64,000 nt of DNA from Hwangdonia lutea. Its GTDB lineage: Bacteria > Bacteroidota > Bacteroidia > Flavobacteriales > Flavobacteriaceae. Positions 38,401-45,131 of the stretch are shown one piece after another. The DNA is taken from assembly GCF_032814565.1 (NCBI RefSeq), contig NZ_CP136521.1:3382501-3446500 (forward strand), given 5' to 3'. A program made the position numbers and the translations under genes. The stretch's first letter is position 1, and each line of letters begins with the position of its first letter. The notes below the pieces were generated by a model. It was not told where the DNA came from, did no database searches, and saw only the letters and a program-made list of their open reading frames with translations.

Positions 38401-41400
38401 AATGCCTGTACGGCAACAGAAGGTAACTTTGAAATTGATGTGGCATTAACAGCATCGGGCGTAGCTCCCTATAGCTTTAGTATTGATGGTGGGGCATTTC
38501 AAGTACGTACTGCACCTTTTACCATAACTGGATTATCTTCTGGTTCGCATACTGTTGAAGTTAGAGATGCCAATGGTTGTGGTAATTTGGTAACTGTAGA
38601 TATTGAAGCACCCCTTGGTATATCAACAGCTATAACGGCCTTACCTACCTGTGCTATCGACGATGGCGAAATTACTGTAACTGGTGCCGGTGGTAGTGGC
38701 AGCTACACCTACAGTATTAGCCCAAGCCCTACTACCATTGTGCTTGTTGGCAATACGTTTACTGGGGTGCCAGCGGGAACCTATACCATTACCATTACAG
38801 ATACGGTTACGGGTTGTACCAATACTGCAACTACTAGTTTAGATGCTGCAACACCTGTAACTTTTGATGCGCCTACTGTAACCGATGTTACTTGTAATGG
38901 TGGAAGTGATGGTCTTTTTCAGGTAAATTTATCGCCTACCAACGACAATCCGGTTTACACCTATCAAATAATTGCTGGCCCTACGACAACAGCGGTACAA
39001 AATTCTAATGTATTTACGGGTCTGACAGCGGGAACTTACACGGTTGAAGTCAACTCAGGTAGAGGTTGTACAAATACACAGGATATTACAATAGCAGAAC
39101 CTCCAGTATTGAATGCTTCGGGAAGCGCTGTAGCTTATGCTTGTGCAGCAGATAATTCAGTGAATCCATCTACGCTTACCATAACAGCAATGGGTGGTAC
39201 TGCTCCTTATACCTATAGTATTGATGGAACCAATTATTTAAGTTCTAACACCTTTGAGATTGTAGATACAAGTGCCATACAAAACATTACATTTTATGTA
39301 AGAGACAATAACGGTTGCGATACTACGGGATCGGTAGTTATAAACCCGTTAATACCTATAACCAGTACATTTACAGGTACACCAGTGGATTGTAATGGAG
39401 CTGGTACGGTTACCATTAATGCCACCGGAGGCTCAGGTAATTTTGAATACCGATTATTGCCAAGTGGAGTTGCTCAAGTATCCAATACATTCCCTATTAC
39501 ATCTCCGGGTGATTATTATTTTGAGATTATCGATACAACCACCGGATGCTATATTACAACAGCTGCTTACAGCGTGGCACCTTATGATACGGCGACAATA
39601 GCCTTAACCCCAACAGCTCCGGTAACCTGTTTTGGTGATAACTCAGGCGCCTTTGAATTGCTTGTAAATGGATATTCAGGGAACTATACCTATACTGTAT
39701 TGGATAGCTTTGGTGTACCCGTTCCTGCTTTTACAAACATACCTGCCAATACGTCAACAAACCCAATAAGCGTTACCGGTATGGCAGCGGGAAGTTATAC
39801 TGTAGAAATTACAGAAACCGATAGTCCATTCTGTACTGCTTCAGCAAGTGTTATAATAAATTCTCCAGCGGCAGCTTTAAGCTTATCTGCTTCGGAAACA
39901 TCCAACGTAACCTGTGATGATAACAGTGGCACAATCACAGCAACTGCAAGCGGTGGTTGGGGCACTTACGAATACGAATTAACAGGAGCTGCAACAGTGG
40001 CATATTCTTCAAACGGAACGTTTAACAATTTATCAGCCGGTAATTATACGGTTAATGTAAGAGATGCTGGAGGCTGTATAGTGTCCAATAGTGTATCCTT
40101 AGTTGTTCCACCTCCAATCACTGCAACGGCAACCGCAAACGCACCGGTATTATCTTGTTTCGGAGATTCAAATGGAACGATAACCGTGAGTGCCGTAAGT
40201 GGCGGACAAGGAGGTAATTATTCATATACATTAAATATGATTGCTCCAACGGTAAGTACTTCTGGGCCACAATCGTCAAATGTATTCAACGGATTGGTTG
40301 CCGGTACTTATAATGTTGAAGTTACCGATGCTTATAATTGTACATTCACGTCCGCTGATATCGTTATCACCGAACCCACAGTAATACAATCCAATTTAGT
40401 GGCAGCAACGACCACCACATGTACAACCGATGCCTCATTGACCTTAAGCGCAACGGGAGGTACCGGAAACTATGAGTATAGTAACGACGCTACTTTTGCA
40501 ACAGTTTTAGGCACCTTTGCTTCATCGATAACTATTAATGGTGCAACACCGGGAACCTATCAATATTATGTTAGAGATGCCAACGGCTGTGTGGCTAATG
40601 TGTCGAACGAAATAACCATTGACCCACTACCAACATTGGTGGTGAATCTTGATACTGCTAATGCCACAATTAACTGTGCTGGCGACAATACAGGTGTTAT
40701 AATTGCGACGGCTGAAGGCGGTTTGGGAAGTTATGTGTATACCTTGCAAGATGCTACGGGAACCGATATTACACCGGTACCGGTACAAAGCAGTCCGGGA
40801 GTATTTACCGATTTACCAACCGGAACCTATCAAGTTGAGGTTGAAAGTGGCGATTGCTTAACAGTAAGTGCCCAAACTACCATCACAGAACCAGCAGCAC
40901 CTTTAGTTGCTAGCTTTACGGTAACCGATGTAACTTGTACCGGAAGTAATGATGGTATCATGGAAATTGCAGCTTCAGGCGGAACAGGCATTATAAAATA
41001 TGCGATATCACCGCAATTGAATCAGTTTTTTGAATCTCCTAGATTTGAAGATTTAGCACCGGGAACTTACCAAGCGATTGCTCAAGATGAATTAGGCTGT
41101 TATGTAATTTTAGATTTTACAGTGAACGAACCTATCCCAGTGATGCTAACCATTGTGCCAAACTCCATTATTCCTGAGGTGTGTACTGGCGATTTAGATG
41201 GCGAGTTTAGTATTGATATTTCTGGAGGAACTTTACCCTATAGCGTGAGTTTAGATGATATTAATGGCACCTACACAACGGGGACCTTAACACAAACTCA
41301 ATTTGATTTTACAGGATTGGCCGGAGGTGATCACGTGGTTTATGTTCGTGATGCACAAGGTTGCGAATCGGAATGGAACATCACATTCCCACCATCAGTA

Positions 41401-42117
41401 TTAATAGACCCTATGGTTGCAGTAGATTTTGGTTGTACTAATAATTTATCAACCAATACGGTAACGGTTACTGTTGATGCGAGTGTTAATCCATCAGATT
41501 TGGATTATTCACTTAACGGAGGGGCTTATCAAACCAGCAATGTGTTTATTGATGTGCCACCTGGATTAAATCATTTTATAGATGTTAGGCATACCAATGG
41601 CTGTATCCAAAGAACCGATACGTTTGATATTGCAGCTTATGATCCTCTAACATTGACATTAGAAGATGGTGCACTTAACGAAATTGTAGCCATAGCTAAT
41701 GGTGGTACAGGCGATTACGAATTTACACTCAATGGTGAGTCTTACGGAAGCACGAATACCTTTATAATTTACGCATCTGGCGATTACACTGTTACGGTAA
41801 CCGATAGCAATGGTTGCGTTGCCAGCGTAACACGATATTTTGAGTATGTTGATGTGTGTATTCCTAATTACTTCACGCCTAATAATGATGGAAATCTAGA
41901 TGAATGGGGTCCAGGTTGTACCGATCAGTACAGAGACATGACCTTTGATATTTTTGACAGATACGGACGTAAAATAGCCACCTTACGTGTGGGCGAAAAA
42001 TGGGATGGAAAATACAATGGCAAAGAACTTCCTACGGGCGATTACTGGTATGTAGTTAAGCTTAATGATACAAAGGACGATCGAGAATTTGTTGGCCATT
42101 TTACACTGTACAGATAA
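32422..42117 (+). CDS. giant SprB-repeat adhesin, T9SS type B cargo
   Basis: Cell-surface adhesin of 3231 residues resembling SprB, the mobile gliding adhesin. Signal peptide (ending LQAFSQ); an N-terminal domain of about 320 residues with HAGLYWSA and HSAGWSLFIVYENP; a DUF11-like domain (about 355-470, opening IVLTKIVEDALGNDIGG); then about 27 SprB-type repeats by my count, each near 75-100 residues with GGxxPYxYSIDG, an AGTYTV strand and a closing DxNGC. The last 85 residues are a CHU_C type B sorting domain (NYFTPNNDGNLDEWGPGC, then ELPTGDYWYVVKL). A SprF-like gene follows after 20 bp, as in sprB-sprF pairs. The frame is intact throughout. SprB of F. johnsoniae is about twice as long. Confidence 0.9.
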   Translation: MKKTTYVNIGLFALFLFISLQAFSQNYVPFTTRFNQDIKGDIVLIGNNILGPSNNAFNNNSTYNHRVNMRYIDIDGDASTFSSSSADLVIPDPNCYNIIHAGLYWSAVNSGSEPITNVKFKGPTGGYNDIVGNIIFDANGSSVDGGNSFPYACYADVTSIVNGLATNIGTYTVANVSSAEGRTASDRPYNGTGHSAGWSLFIVYENPTLPGKSITSFDGFSSISVAGGNPNLNVPVSGFRTVPAPTPVRANFAFAALEGDSPIVGDQLLLNGVNLSTADRPATNFFNSSVTQLNATPVNNRNPNSTNTLGFDTGVMVVPNPGNTVIANDATSATVRLETSGDTYFPYFYALAVDIIEPNIVLTKIVEDALGNDIGGQMVSLGDELNYVIGFQNTGNDNATSLIIRDILPINVVFNYPADLGMLPPGVTVQSYNPATREIIFEVDNSVVEVNDPVQEIRFKVTVVQTCSLLNDACDNIISNQAFATYNGTLNPTFTISDDPSYNTNAGCLLNTSATNFLADIDCVFSEEVILCGASTVLTAGDGYDSYSWSTSPSGTPVIGTTQSITVTTTGTYYVQNTATAPCQSIDQEFEVITFGAGVTNPLIPFADQVVVCPNDGKELPNFFLCGAGDTRDIQTNITDTSSIIWEKLDESSCAAVVDQDCANEDVGCTWNQVATGPNYLIDTAGQYRLTLNYTGGCFNQFYFNVYTNLLVPTVSSRDIFCSTPGEIVVGGVPSGYEYSIDGTNYQASNTFSISTPNIYSVYIRQIGVSPNPCIFTVPDVQIRERDFTVSTIINQPYCNGELGSVVLAANDVRPQYFFSIYDGATLVNSVGPINDDNYTFSNLNPGIYTVNISTEDGCTFSDDIEIINPPLLEATAAITQPLTCTDGEITVYPVGGTPPYFYFVNSTTVFQTTPIIPVTSAGVYNITVVDSNNCSTDTSIIVDTIPAPDFNVTKTDILCADDLNSGSIDINVTNPNGNSLRYSIDNGTTFFNSPIFTGLSAGNYDVVVEYTFGTDVCLSTPQAITIISATAISGTATLTTPYTCTTDGAITVSGVSGGNPPYMYSLDGFTFQAGTTFSGLTDGTYTVTIQDANNCTFVTAPITIDPLNPPTDLTFSNTALSCPTITTDVTITGTTGGTLPLEYQIIAPAVSATAYQSSNVFSGLAPGTYTFQVRDANDCVYSENYTINDLPPLSVVAQTTSDVSCFGGTDGAVQYNVSGTSNFNYTINGGASQVGSSPINLTGLSAGTYNIVITDNDTNCTATASATVGSPSAALTLSADTSPITCSEDGSVRLTSTGGWGGNTFAVTQPDATSAPTAGGGVFLGLTQTGTYTATVTDVNGCVATTTFVLNPYVAPTASIATTSNLCYNSTSGASLEVAASGGQAPYQYSINGSAFVNSNTFTNLTPDSYVITVRDAYGCDVVLPAQIIAAQLNLNTVLNKGLDCTASPDAQITGTFSGGYAPYTYAVSFNGGAYTSLGATGSPFNYNANTDGTYQFRVTDAQGCTAFSAVETVNAISLPEITSLTPTEPLCYGDSSGSIDVVINNSVGTPPFTINVFNNTTGTDYGTQTSSLPSGDYTVTLTDANSCTDIETVTISEPNPIAFDLSKVDITCNNPGGSSLGSITVENVTGGTAPFTYYITNNFGDVIPGNPYSAVSNEDHTFNIINFGTYTINVVDANGCSLSQQIVIASPPSDLFIDVATVVPDCTSGGTAVVQAISVVGSGSYEFAILEFNSSPYALPASYLPPDVPGGDTRTFTNLTPGVVYTFVVHDLVTDCYYVKSADTAIDPASTLTSSVIPNNVVCLGEDNGSVTFTIDNFDSTTTSVDYAIYRAYTNVLIDGPTNVPVTFGVAETVTTPTPGTLSIGQYYIVFTENGTGAFNGCETASTIFEINESAVDLDITASVDTNANCNPNSGVISAIATHGTAPYLYQITTSAAPPLATDPSWASASTFNVNAGTYYVHVIDAYGCIRSTSALVMPTDPEPVISAVNSNACTATEGNFEIDVALTASGVAPYSFSIDGGAFQVRTAPFTITGLSSGSHTVEVRDANGCGNLVTVDIEAPLGISTAITALPTCAIDDGEITVTGAGGSGSYTYSISPSPTTIVLVGNTFTGVPAGTYTITITDTVTGCTNTATTSLDAATPVTFDAPTVTDVTCNGGSDGLFQVNLSPTNDNPVYTYQIIAGPTTTAVQNSNVFTGLTAGTYTVEVNSGRGCTNTQDITIAEPPVLNASGSAVAYACAADNSVNPSTLTITAMGGTAPYTYSIDGTNYLSSNTFEIVDTSAIQNITFYVRDNNGCDTTGSVVINPLIPITSTFTGTPVDCNGAGTVTINATGGSGNFEYRLLPSGVAQVSNTFPITSPGDYYFEIIDTTTGCYITTAAYSVAPYDTATIALTPTAPVTCFGDNSGAFELLVNGYSGNYTYTVLDSFGVPVPAFTNIPANTSTNPISVTGMAAGSYTVEITETDSPFCTASASVIINSPAAALSLSASETSNVTCDDNSGTITATASGGWGTYEYELTGAATVAYSSNGTFNNLSAGNYTVNVRDAGGCIVSNSVSLVVPPPITATATANAPVLSCFGDSNGTITVSAVSGGQGGNYSYTLNMIAPTVSTSGPQSSNVFNGLVAGTYNVEVTDAYNCTFTSADIVITEPTVIQSNLVAATTTTCTTDASLTLSATGGTGNYEYSNDATFATVLGTFASSITINGATPGTYQYYVRDANGCVANVSNEITIDPLPTLVVNLDTANATINCAGDNTGVIIATAEGGLGSYVYTLQDATGTDITPVPVQSSPGVFTDLPTGTYQVEVESGDCLTVSAQTTITEPAAPLVASFTVTDVTCTGSNDGIMEIAASGGTGIIKYAISPQLNQFFESPRFEDLAPGTYQAIAQDELGCYVILDFTVNEPIPVMLTIVPNSIIPEVCTGDLDGEFSIDISGGTLPYSVSLDDINGTYTTGTLTQTQFDFTGLAGGDHVVYVRDAQGCESEWNITFPPSVLIDPMVAVDFGCTNNLSTNTVTVTVDASVNPSDLDYSLNGGAYQTSNVFIDVPPGLNHFIDVRHTNGCIQRTDTFDIAAYDPLTLTLEDGALNEIVAIANGGTGDYEFTLNGESYGSTNTFIIYASGDYTVTVTDSNGCVASVTRYFEYVDVCIPNYFTPNNDGNLDEWGPGCTDQYRDMTFDIFDRYGRKIATLRVGEKWDGKYNGKELPTGDYWYVVKLNDTKDDREFVGHFTLYR

Positions 42118-42137
42118 AACCCTCAAAAAATTATAAA

Positions 42138-43136
42138 ATGAAAAAATCAATCATATATCTTCTTTTTATTGCTGTAACTTATGGTTATGGTCAAGAATTG
42201 AATTTGCCAGTGTTTACCCAATATTTAGCAGATAACGAGTTTGTAATATCGCCTGCTTATGCTGGAATTGGCGATAACCTAAAAATCAGGGCCAACGGGT
42301 TAACCCAATGGGTTGGCATAAAAGGTGCGCCCGATAACCAATCTCTTTATGCCGATTTTAGAATTGCCGATCGTTCGGGTATTGGAGTGTCTTTGTACAA
42401 CGACAGAAACGGAAACACAATACAAACAGGTGCTAAATTTTCGTTTGCCCATCACTTGGTTTTAGATTATTATTCGAAGCAATATTTATCGTTTGGTATT
42501 TCGTATAATTTAAATAATTTTAGAATAGACATTAATAATTTTACAAATTATGACTCAAGCGGAAACCCAATTCCACCTACAAATATAACAGACGATAGGC
42601 GCACATCAAATCACAATTTCGATGTAAGTGCTCTCTACAGATATAAAGGCTTCTTTTTAAGTTTCAATGCCAATAATATTTTAGACAAAAACATTGATGA
42701 AGACATTAGAAAATTAGAGCCAAACCTTATTTCAAACTATCAGGTTTATTCGGGATTTACCTTTCGAGGGCCTAAAAAAAGCGGTTTGGAATACGAGCCA
42801 TCAGTCTTTTATCAAATGTTTAGCAGCGATAAGCGATCTGCAACCGATTTGAATTTTAAATTCAGAAAATACAATAAAAATGATGATTATTATTGGGCAG
42901 GACTATCATATCGATTCCTTAACGACCAATTTTTAAAACCCTTAAATGTTGGTCCTATGGCCGGATTTAAAAAACGGCAGTTTTACTTTGCCTATGCCTA
43001 CCAAATAACCATGAACGATTTGGCGAGTTATAATTCGGGGACACATGTGGTTACTATTGGCATTGACTTTTTACAGGGCATTAGTAATTGCCCATGTACA
43101 CAAAGTGCCGTTAAAAAATCGCTTAGTTATGACTAA
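42138..43136 (+). CDS. PorP/SprF family T9SS outer-membrane protein
   Basis: The 332-residue product has a signal peptide (ending TYGYGQ) followed by the PorP/SprF pattern: LPVFTQYLADNEFVISPAYA, GLTQWVGIKGAPDNQSLYAD and GIGVSLYNDRNG, with alternating barrel strands to the C-terminus. It starts 20 bp after the giant adhesin gene and is almost certainly its dedicated export and localisation partner, as SprF is for SprB. Its last 4 bases overlap the end of the convergent phosphopantetheinyl transferase gene. Confidence 0.9.
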   Translation: MKKSIIYLLFIAVTYGYGQELNLPVFTQYLADNEFVISPAYAGIGDNLKIRANGLTQWVGIKGAPDNQSLYADFRIADRSGIGVSLYNDRNGNTIQTGAKFSFAHHLVLDYYSKQYLSFGISYNLNNFRIDINNFTNYDSSGNPIPPTNITDDRRTSNHNFDVSALYRYKGFFLSFNANNILDKNIDEDIRKLEPNLISNYQVYSGFTFRGPKKSGLEYEPSVFYQMFSSDKRSATDLNFKFRKYNKNDDYYWAGLSYRFLNDQFLKPLNVGPMAGFKKRQFYFAYAYQITMNDLASYNSGTHVVTIGIDFLQGISNCPCTQSAVKKSLSYD

Positions 43137-43852
43137 CCATCGTTAAAATTAAAATATTCAATAGCATTTATATTACCTTGAATTGAAACGGCACCAATAT
43201 AATTAGGCTGAGGGGAAAATGTAAAAAGGCTCCAAGTGTCTTTTTCGTTAATATCCCATTTCGTTTCCAATACGGCTGTTTTTTTGTCGGAATTGATGCA
43301 AACTGAAAACGAATCCAACGGGAATGAAAGTCCCATGGCTTTCGCTTTAATAAAAGATTCTTTCCGTGTCCAGCATCTATAAAAATATTCAACCTGTTTG
43401 TCTTTGGGAACTTTTTTTAGAGTTTTAATTTCTAAGTCTGAAAAAAAATTGGCAGCAATTTCAAATATATCAAAGTCGGCTTTAACCTTTTCAATGTCTA
43501 CGCCAATATCAAATTCTTTTACAAAACTTAACACGATTAAATCCCCTGAATGTGAAATGTTGAATTTTAAATCTGAATCAAAATTGTATTCAGGTTTTCC
43601 GTATTCACCGTATTCGAATTCAATTTCTTTGGCATTCCTATTCAAATAACAAGCACTTAAAACACGTAAGGCACCACGCGACATTATATATTTATTTTGA
43701 TCTTTTTTAAAATGGAAATTTGAGGCTTTTTCTTTTTCAGCTTTATTAATAACATGTTTAAGATTGTCGATTTTATGTATTACATCGTTTATATTTATTA
43801 CCCAGATGTGTATTGTTTTCGGGATTAATTCTTTTGGTTTATGCAGTAACAA
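43133..43852 (-). CDS. 4'-phosphopantetheinyl transferase, Sfp type
   Basis: Transfers 4'-phosphopantetheine from CoA to a carrier-protein serine. The superfamily motifs are present: FNISHSGD (97-104), IGVDIE (116-121) and WTRKESFIKA (161-170). The length of 239 residues fits the Sfp class used by NRPS/PKS systems rather than the short AcpS class. The best start is TTG at 43852; the frame upstream offers only ATT before a stop. Fragments of an NRPS lie immediately upstream (43864-44482), so this enzyme has probably outlived its own cluster and may now serve other carrier proteins. It overlaps the SprF gene end by 4 bp. Confidence 0.88.
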   Translation of the reverse strand: MLLHKPKELIPKTIHIWVININDVIHKIDNLKHVINKAEKEKASNFHFKKDQNKYIMSRGALRVLSACYLNRNAKEIEFEYGEYGKPEYNFDSDLKFNISHSGDLIVLSFVKEFDIGVDIEKVKADFDIFEIAANFFSDLEIKTLKKVPKDKQVEYFYRCWTRKESFIKAKAMGLSFPLDSFSVCINSDKKTAVLETKWDINEKDTWSLFTFSPQPNYIGAVSIQGNINAIEYFNFNDG

Positions 43853-43863
43853 ATTTTTACGAA

Positions 43864-44028
43864 TTAATTAAGGTGATTATTCAATGTTTCAGCAACAGAC
43901 TTTACATCGGGTTCATCAAAAAGGGTTCTTTGGTCGCCTTCTGTGTTTATAGTGTGCACATGGATAGTAATTTTGTTTAATAACGTAGCAATTTTGTGTT
44001 TATTATATTGAGTTAAACGATAAAGTAG
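43864..44028 (-). pseudogene. NRPS-type thioesterase C-terminal remnant
   Basis: Upstream of the transferase gene, on the same strand, an open frame of about 54 codons ending at a stop (43864-43866) reads HVHTINTEGDQRTLFDEP followed by DVKSVAETLNNHLN. That resembles the C-terminal end of NRPS-associated thioesterases (GDHxxxLxEPxVxxLAExL). The rest of the domain, including the catalytic serine, is absent, and a stop closes the frame on its left. It is a decayed fragment; the family call rests on this short match only. Confidence 0.5.
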
Positions 44029-44225
44029 CTATATATAAACACTGATAATGGTTTAGAGATTTGTGCCCTAGATAATGTATTTAAAAAGAAAAGTAATAGT
44101 AAATATTCGTTTTCCGTACATTTGGGATTTTTGATTAGGAAACAAAACTCAAGGTGAAAGTTATGAGGCAATAAACTAAAATTTTGATGAGGTTTTAGTA
44201 AAGCGTATCATTCAAGAAATAGGTA

Positions 44226-44482
44226 ATGAACAATCTGAAAAAGCAGTTAATTAAACGGTTACCAGGTTATATGATACTGTCTAAGTTTATGTTTTTAGTT
44301 GGCGTGCTACTAACCAAAAACGGGAAAGTAGATAAGAAACATTACAAAGTTTTAATGCTAAAATAACATCAAGGCTAAATGACGAGTTGGACATGGAAAT
44401 GCCTCTTATTAAAGTGTTTAACATGCCGACCATTAAAGAGTATTCAGATTATTTAGAGAAAACTATGCTAGAATTATTATAA
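44226..44482 (+). pseudogene. NRPS adenylation/carrier domain remnant
   Basis: Two short frames continue each other. 44226-44366 reads KRLPGYMILSKFMFLVGVLL then TKNGKVDKKHYKVL, the C-terminal signature of NRPS adenylation domains (LPxYMIPxxFVxLxxLPLTxNGKVD). Overlapping in the next frame, 44354-44482 reads SRLNDELDMEMPLIKVFNMP then TIKEYSDYLEKT, the C-terminal half of a peptidyl carrier domain. The segment that should carry the phosphopantetheine serine (GGHS-like) is deleted and the frame shifts at the join, so nothing functional remains. Confidence 0.75.
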
Positions 44483-44548
44483 AAAACGTAAAACCACTAT
44501 TGTTAAAATTCCGTAGGTATTAAAACAAAGATGATATCGTATTAAAAA

Positions 44549-44983
44549 GTGAAAAATGTTAAATCACAAATCATAAAGTTTACCGCCATTGCCATTAGCG
44601 TTTTGTATATATTTACGCCTTTGCACAAAGAGGTTAAATATGTTTTGCACAGCATTTCTCATGCCTTGGAAATGCCAACTAATTTAATATTTCACCATCA
44701 TAATGAAAACCTAAACTATAAAAACAAATCATCAACAACCCGTTATCACGAGCATAACATTCTTGATTTGTTAGATGGTTTATCAGAAGCGAATAACAGC
44801 ACCAAAAACACCAACATACCTAATATTATCGATATTAAAATCGATAAACATTTTTATTATTCAAAATTTAATATTAAAAAATTAATAGCAACCAAATCAC
44901 CAACAGTCATAGATTCCTATAAAGAAAAAGTAATGGAGCTTTTTTATATAAAAATCAAAATCCCTCCTCAAAAATATTCTTAA
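44549..44983 (+). CDS. small His-rich membrane-anchored protein, unknown
   Basis: The 144-residue product, GTG start at 44549, has an N-terminal hydrophobic segment (FTAIAISVLYIFTPL, about 11-25). It then has a histidine-rich stretch (VLHSISHALEMPTNLIFHHH and RYHEHN, about 52-90) and a basic C-terminus. The histidine content next to a TonB receptor suggests metal binding, but no known family is recognised. The frame opens just after the NRPS remnants, and 148 bp separate it from the receptor gene. It is less certain than its neighbours because the start is GTG. Confidence 0.5.
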   Translation: MKNVKSQIIKFTAIAISVLYIFTPLHKEVKYVLHSISHALEMPTNLIFHHHNENLNYKNKSSTTRYHEHNILDLLDGLSEANNSTKNTNIPNIIDIKIDKHFYYSKFNIKKLIATKSPTVIDSYKEKVMELFYIKIKIPPQKYS

Positions 44984-45131
44984 CAGCATTTTTTTAGAAT
45001 GTCCATTACAATCATGTAACGGAATAATATGCTGTTCTTCATAAACATTTCAATCTGTTATTACATAAATAATTGCGCGTGTTTTATCTAAACAATTCGT
45101 TAAAGCGCTGCACAATTTAAAAAATTAGAAA

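Noticed and set aside
32422-42117. Possible CRISPR-like periodicity
   Set aside because: The periodicity is of protein repeats (SprB type) with diverged DNA; no identical short repeats with regular spacers. No CRISPR array was found anywhere in the window.
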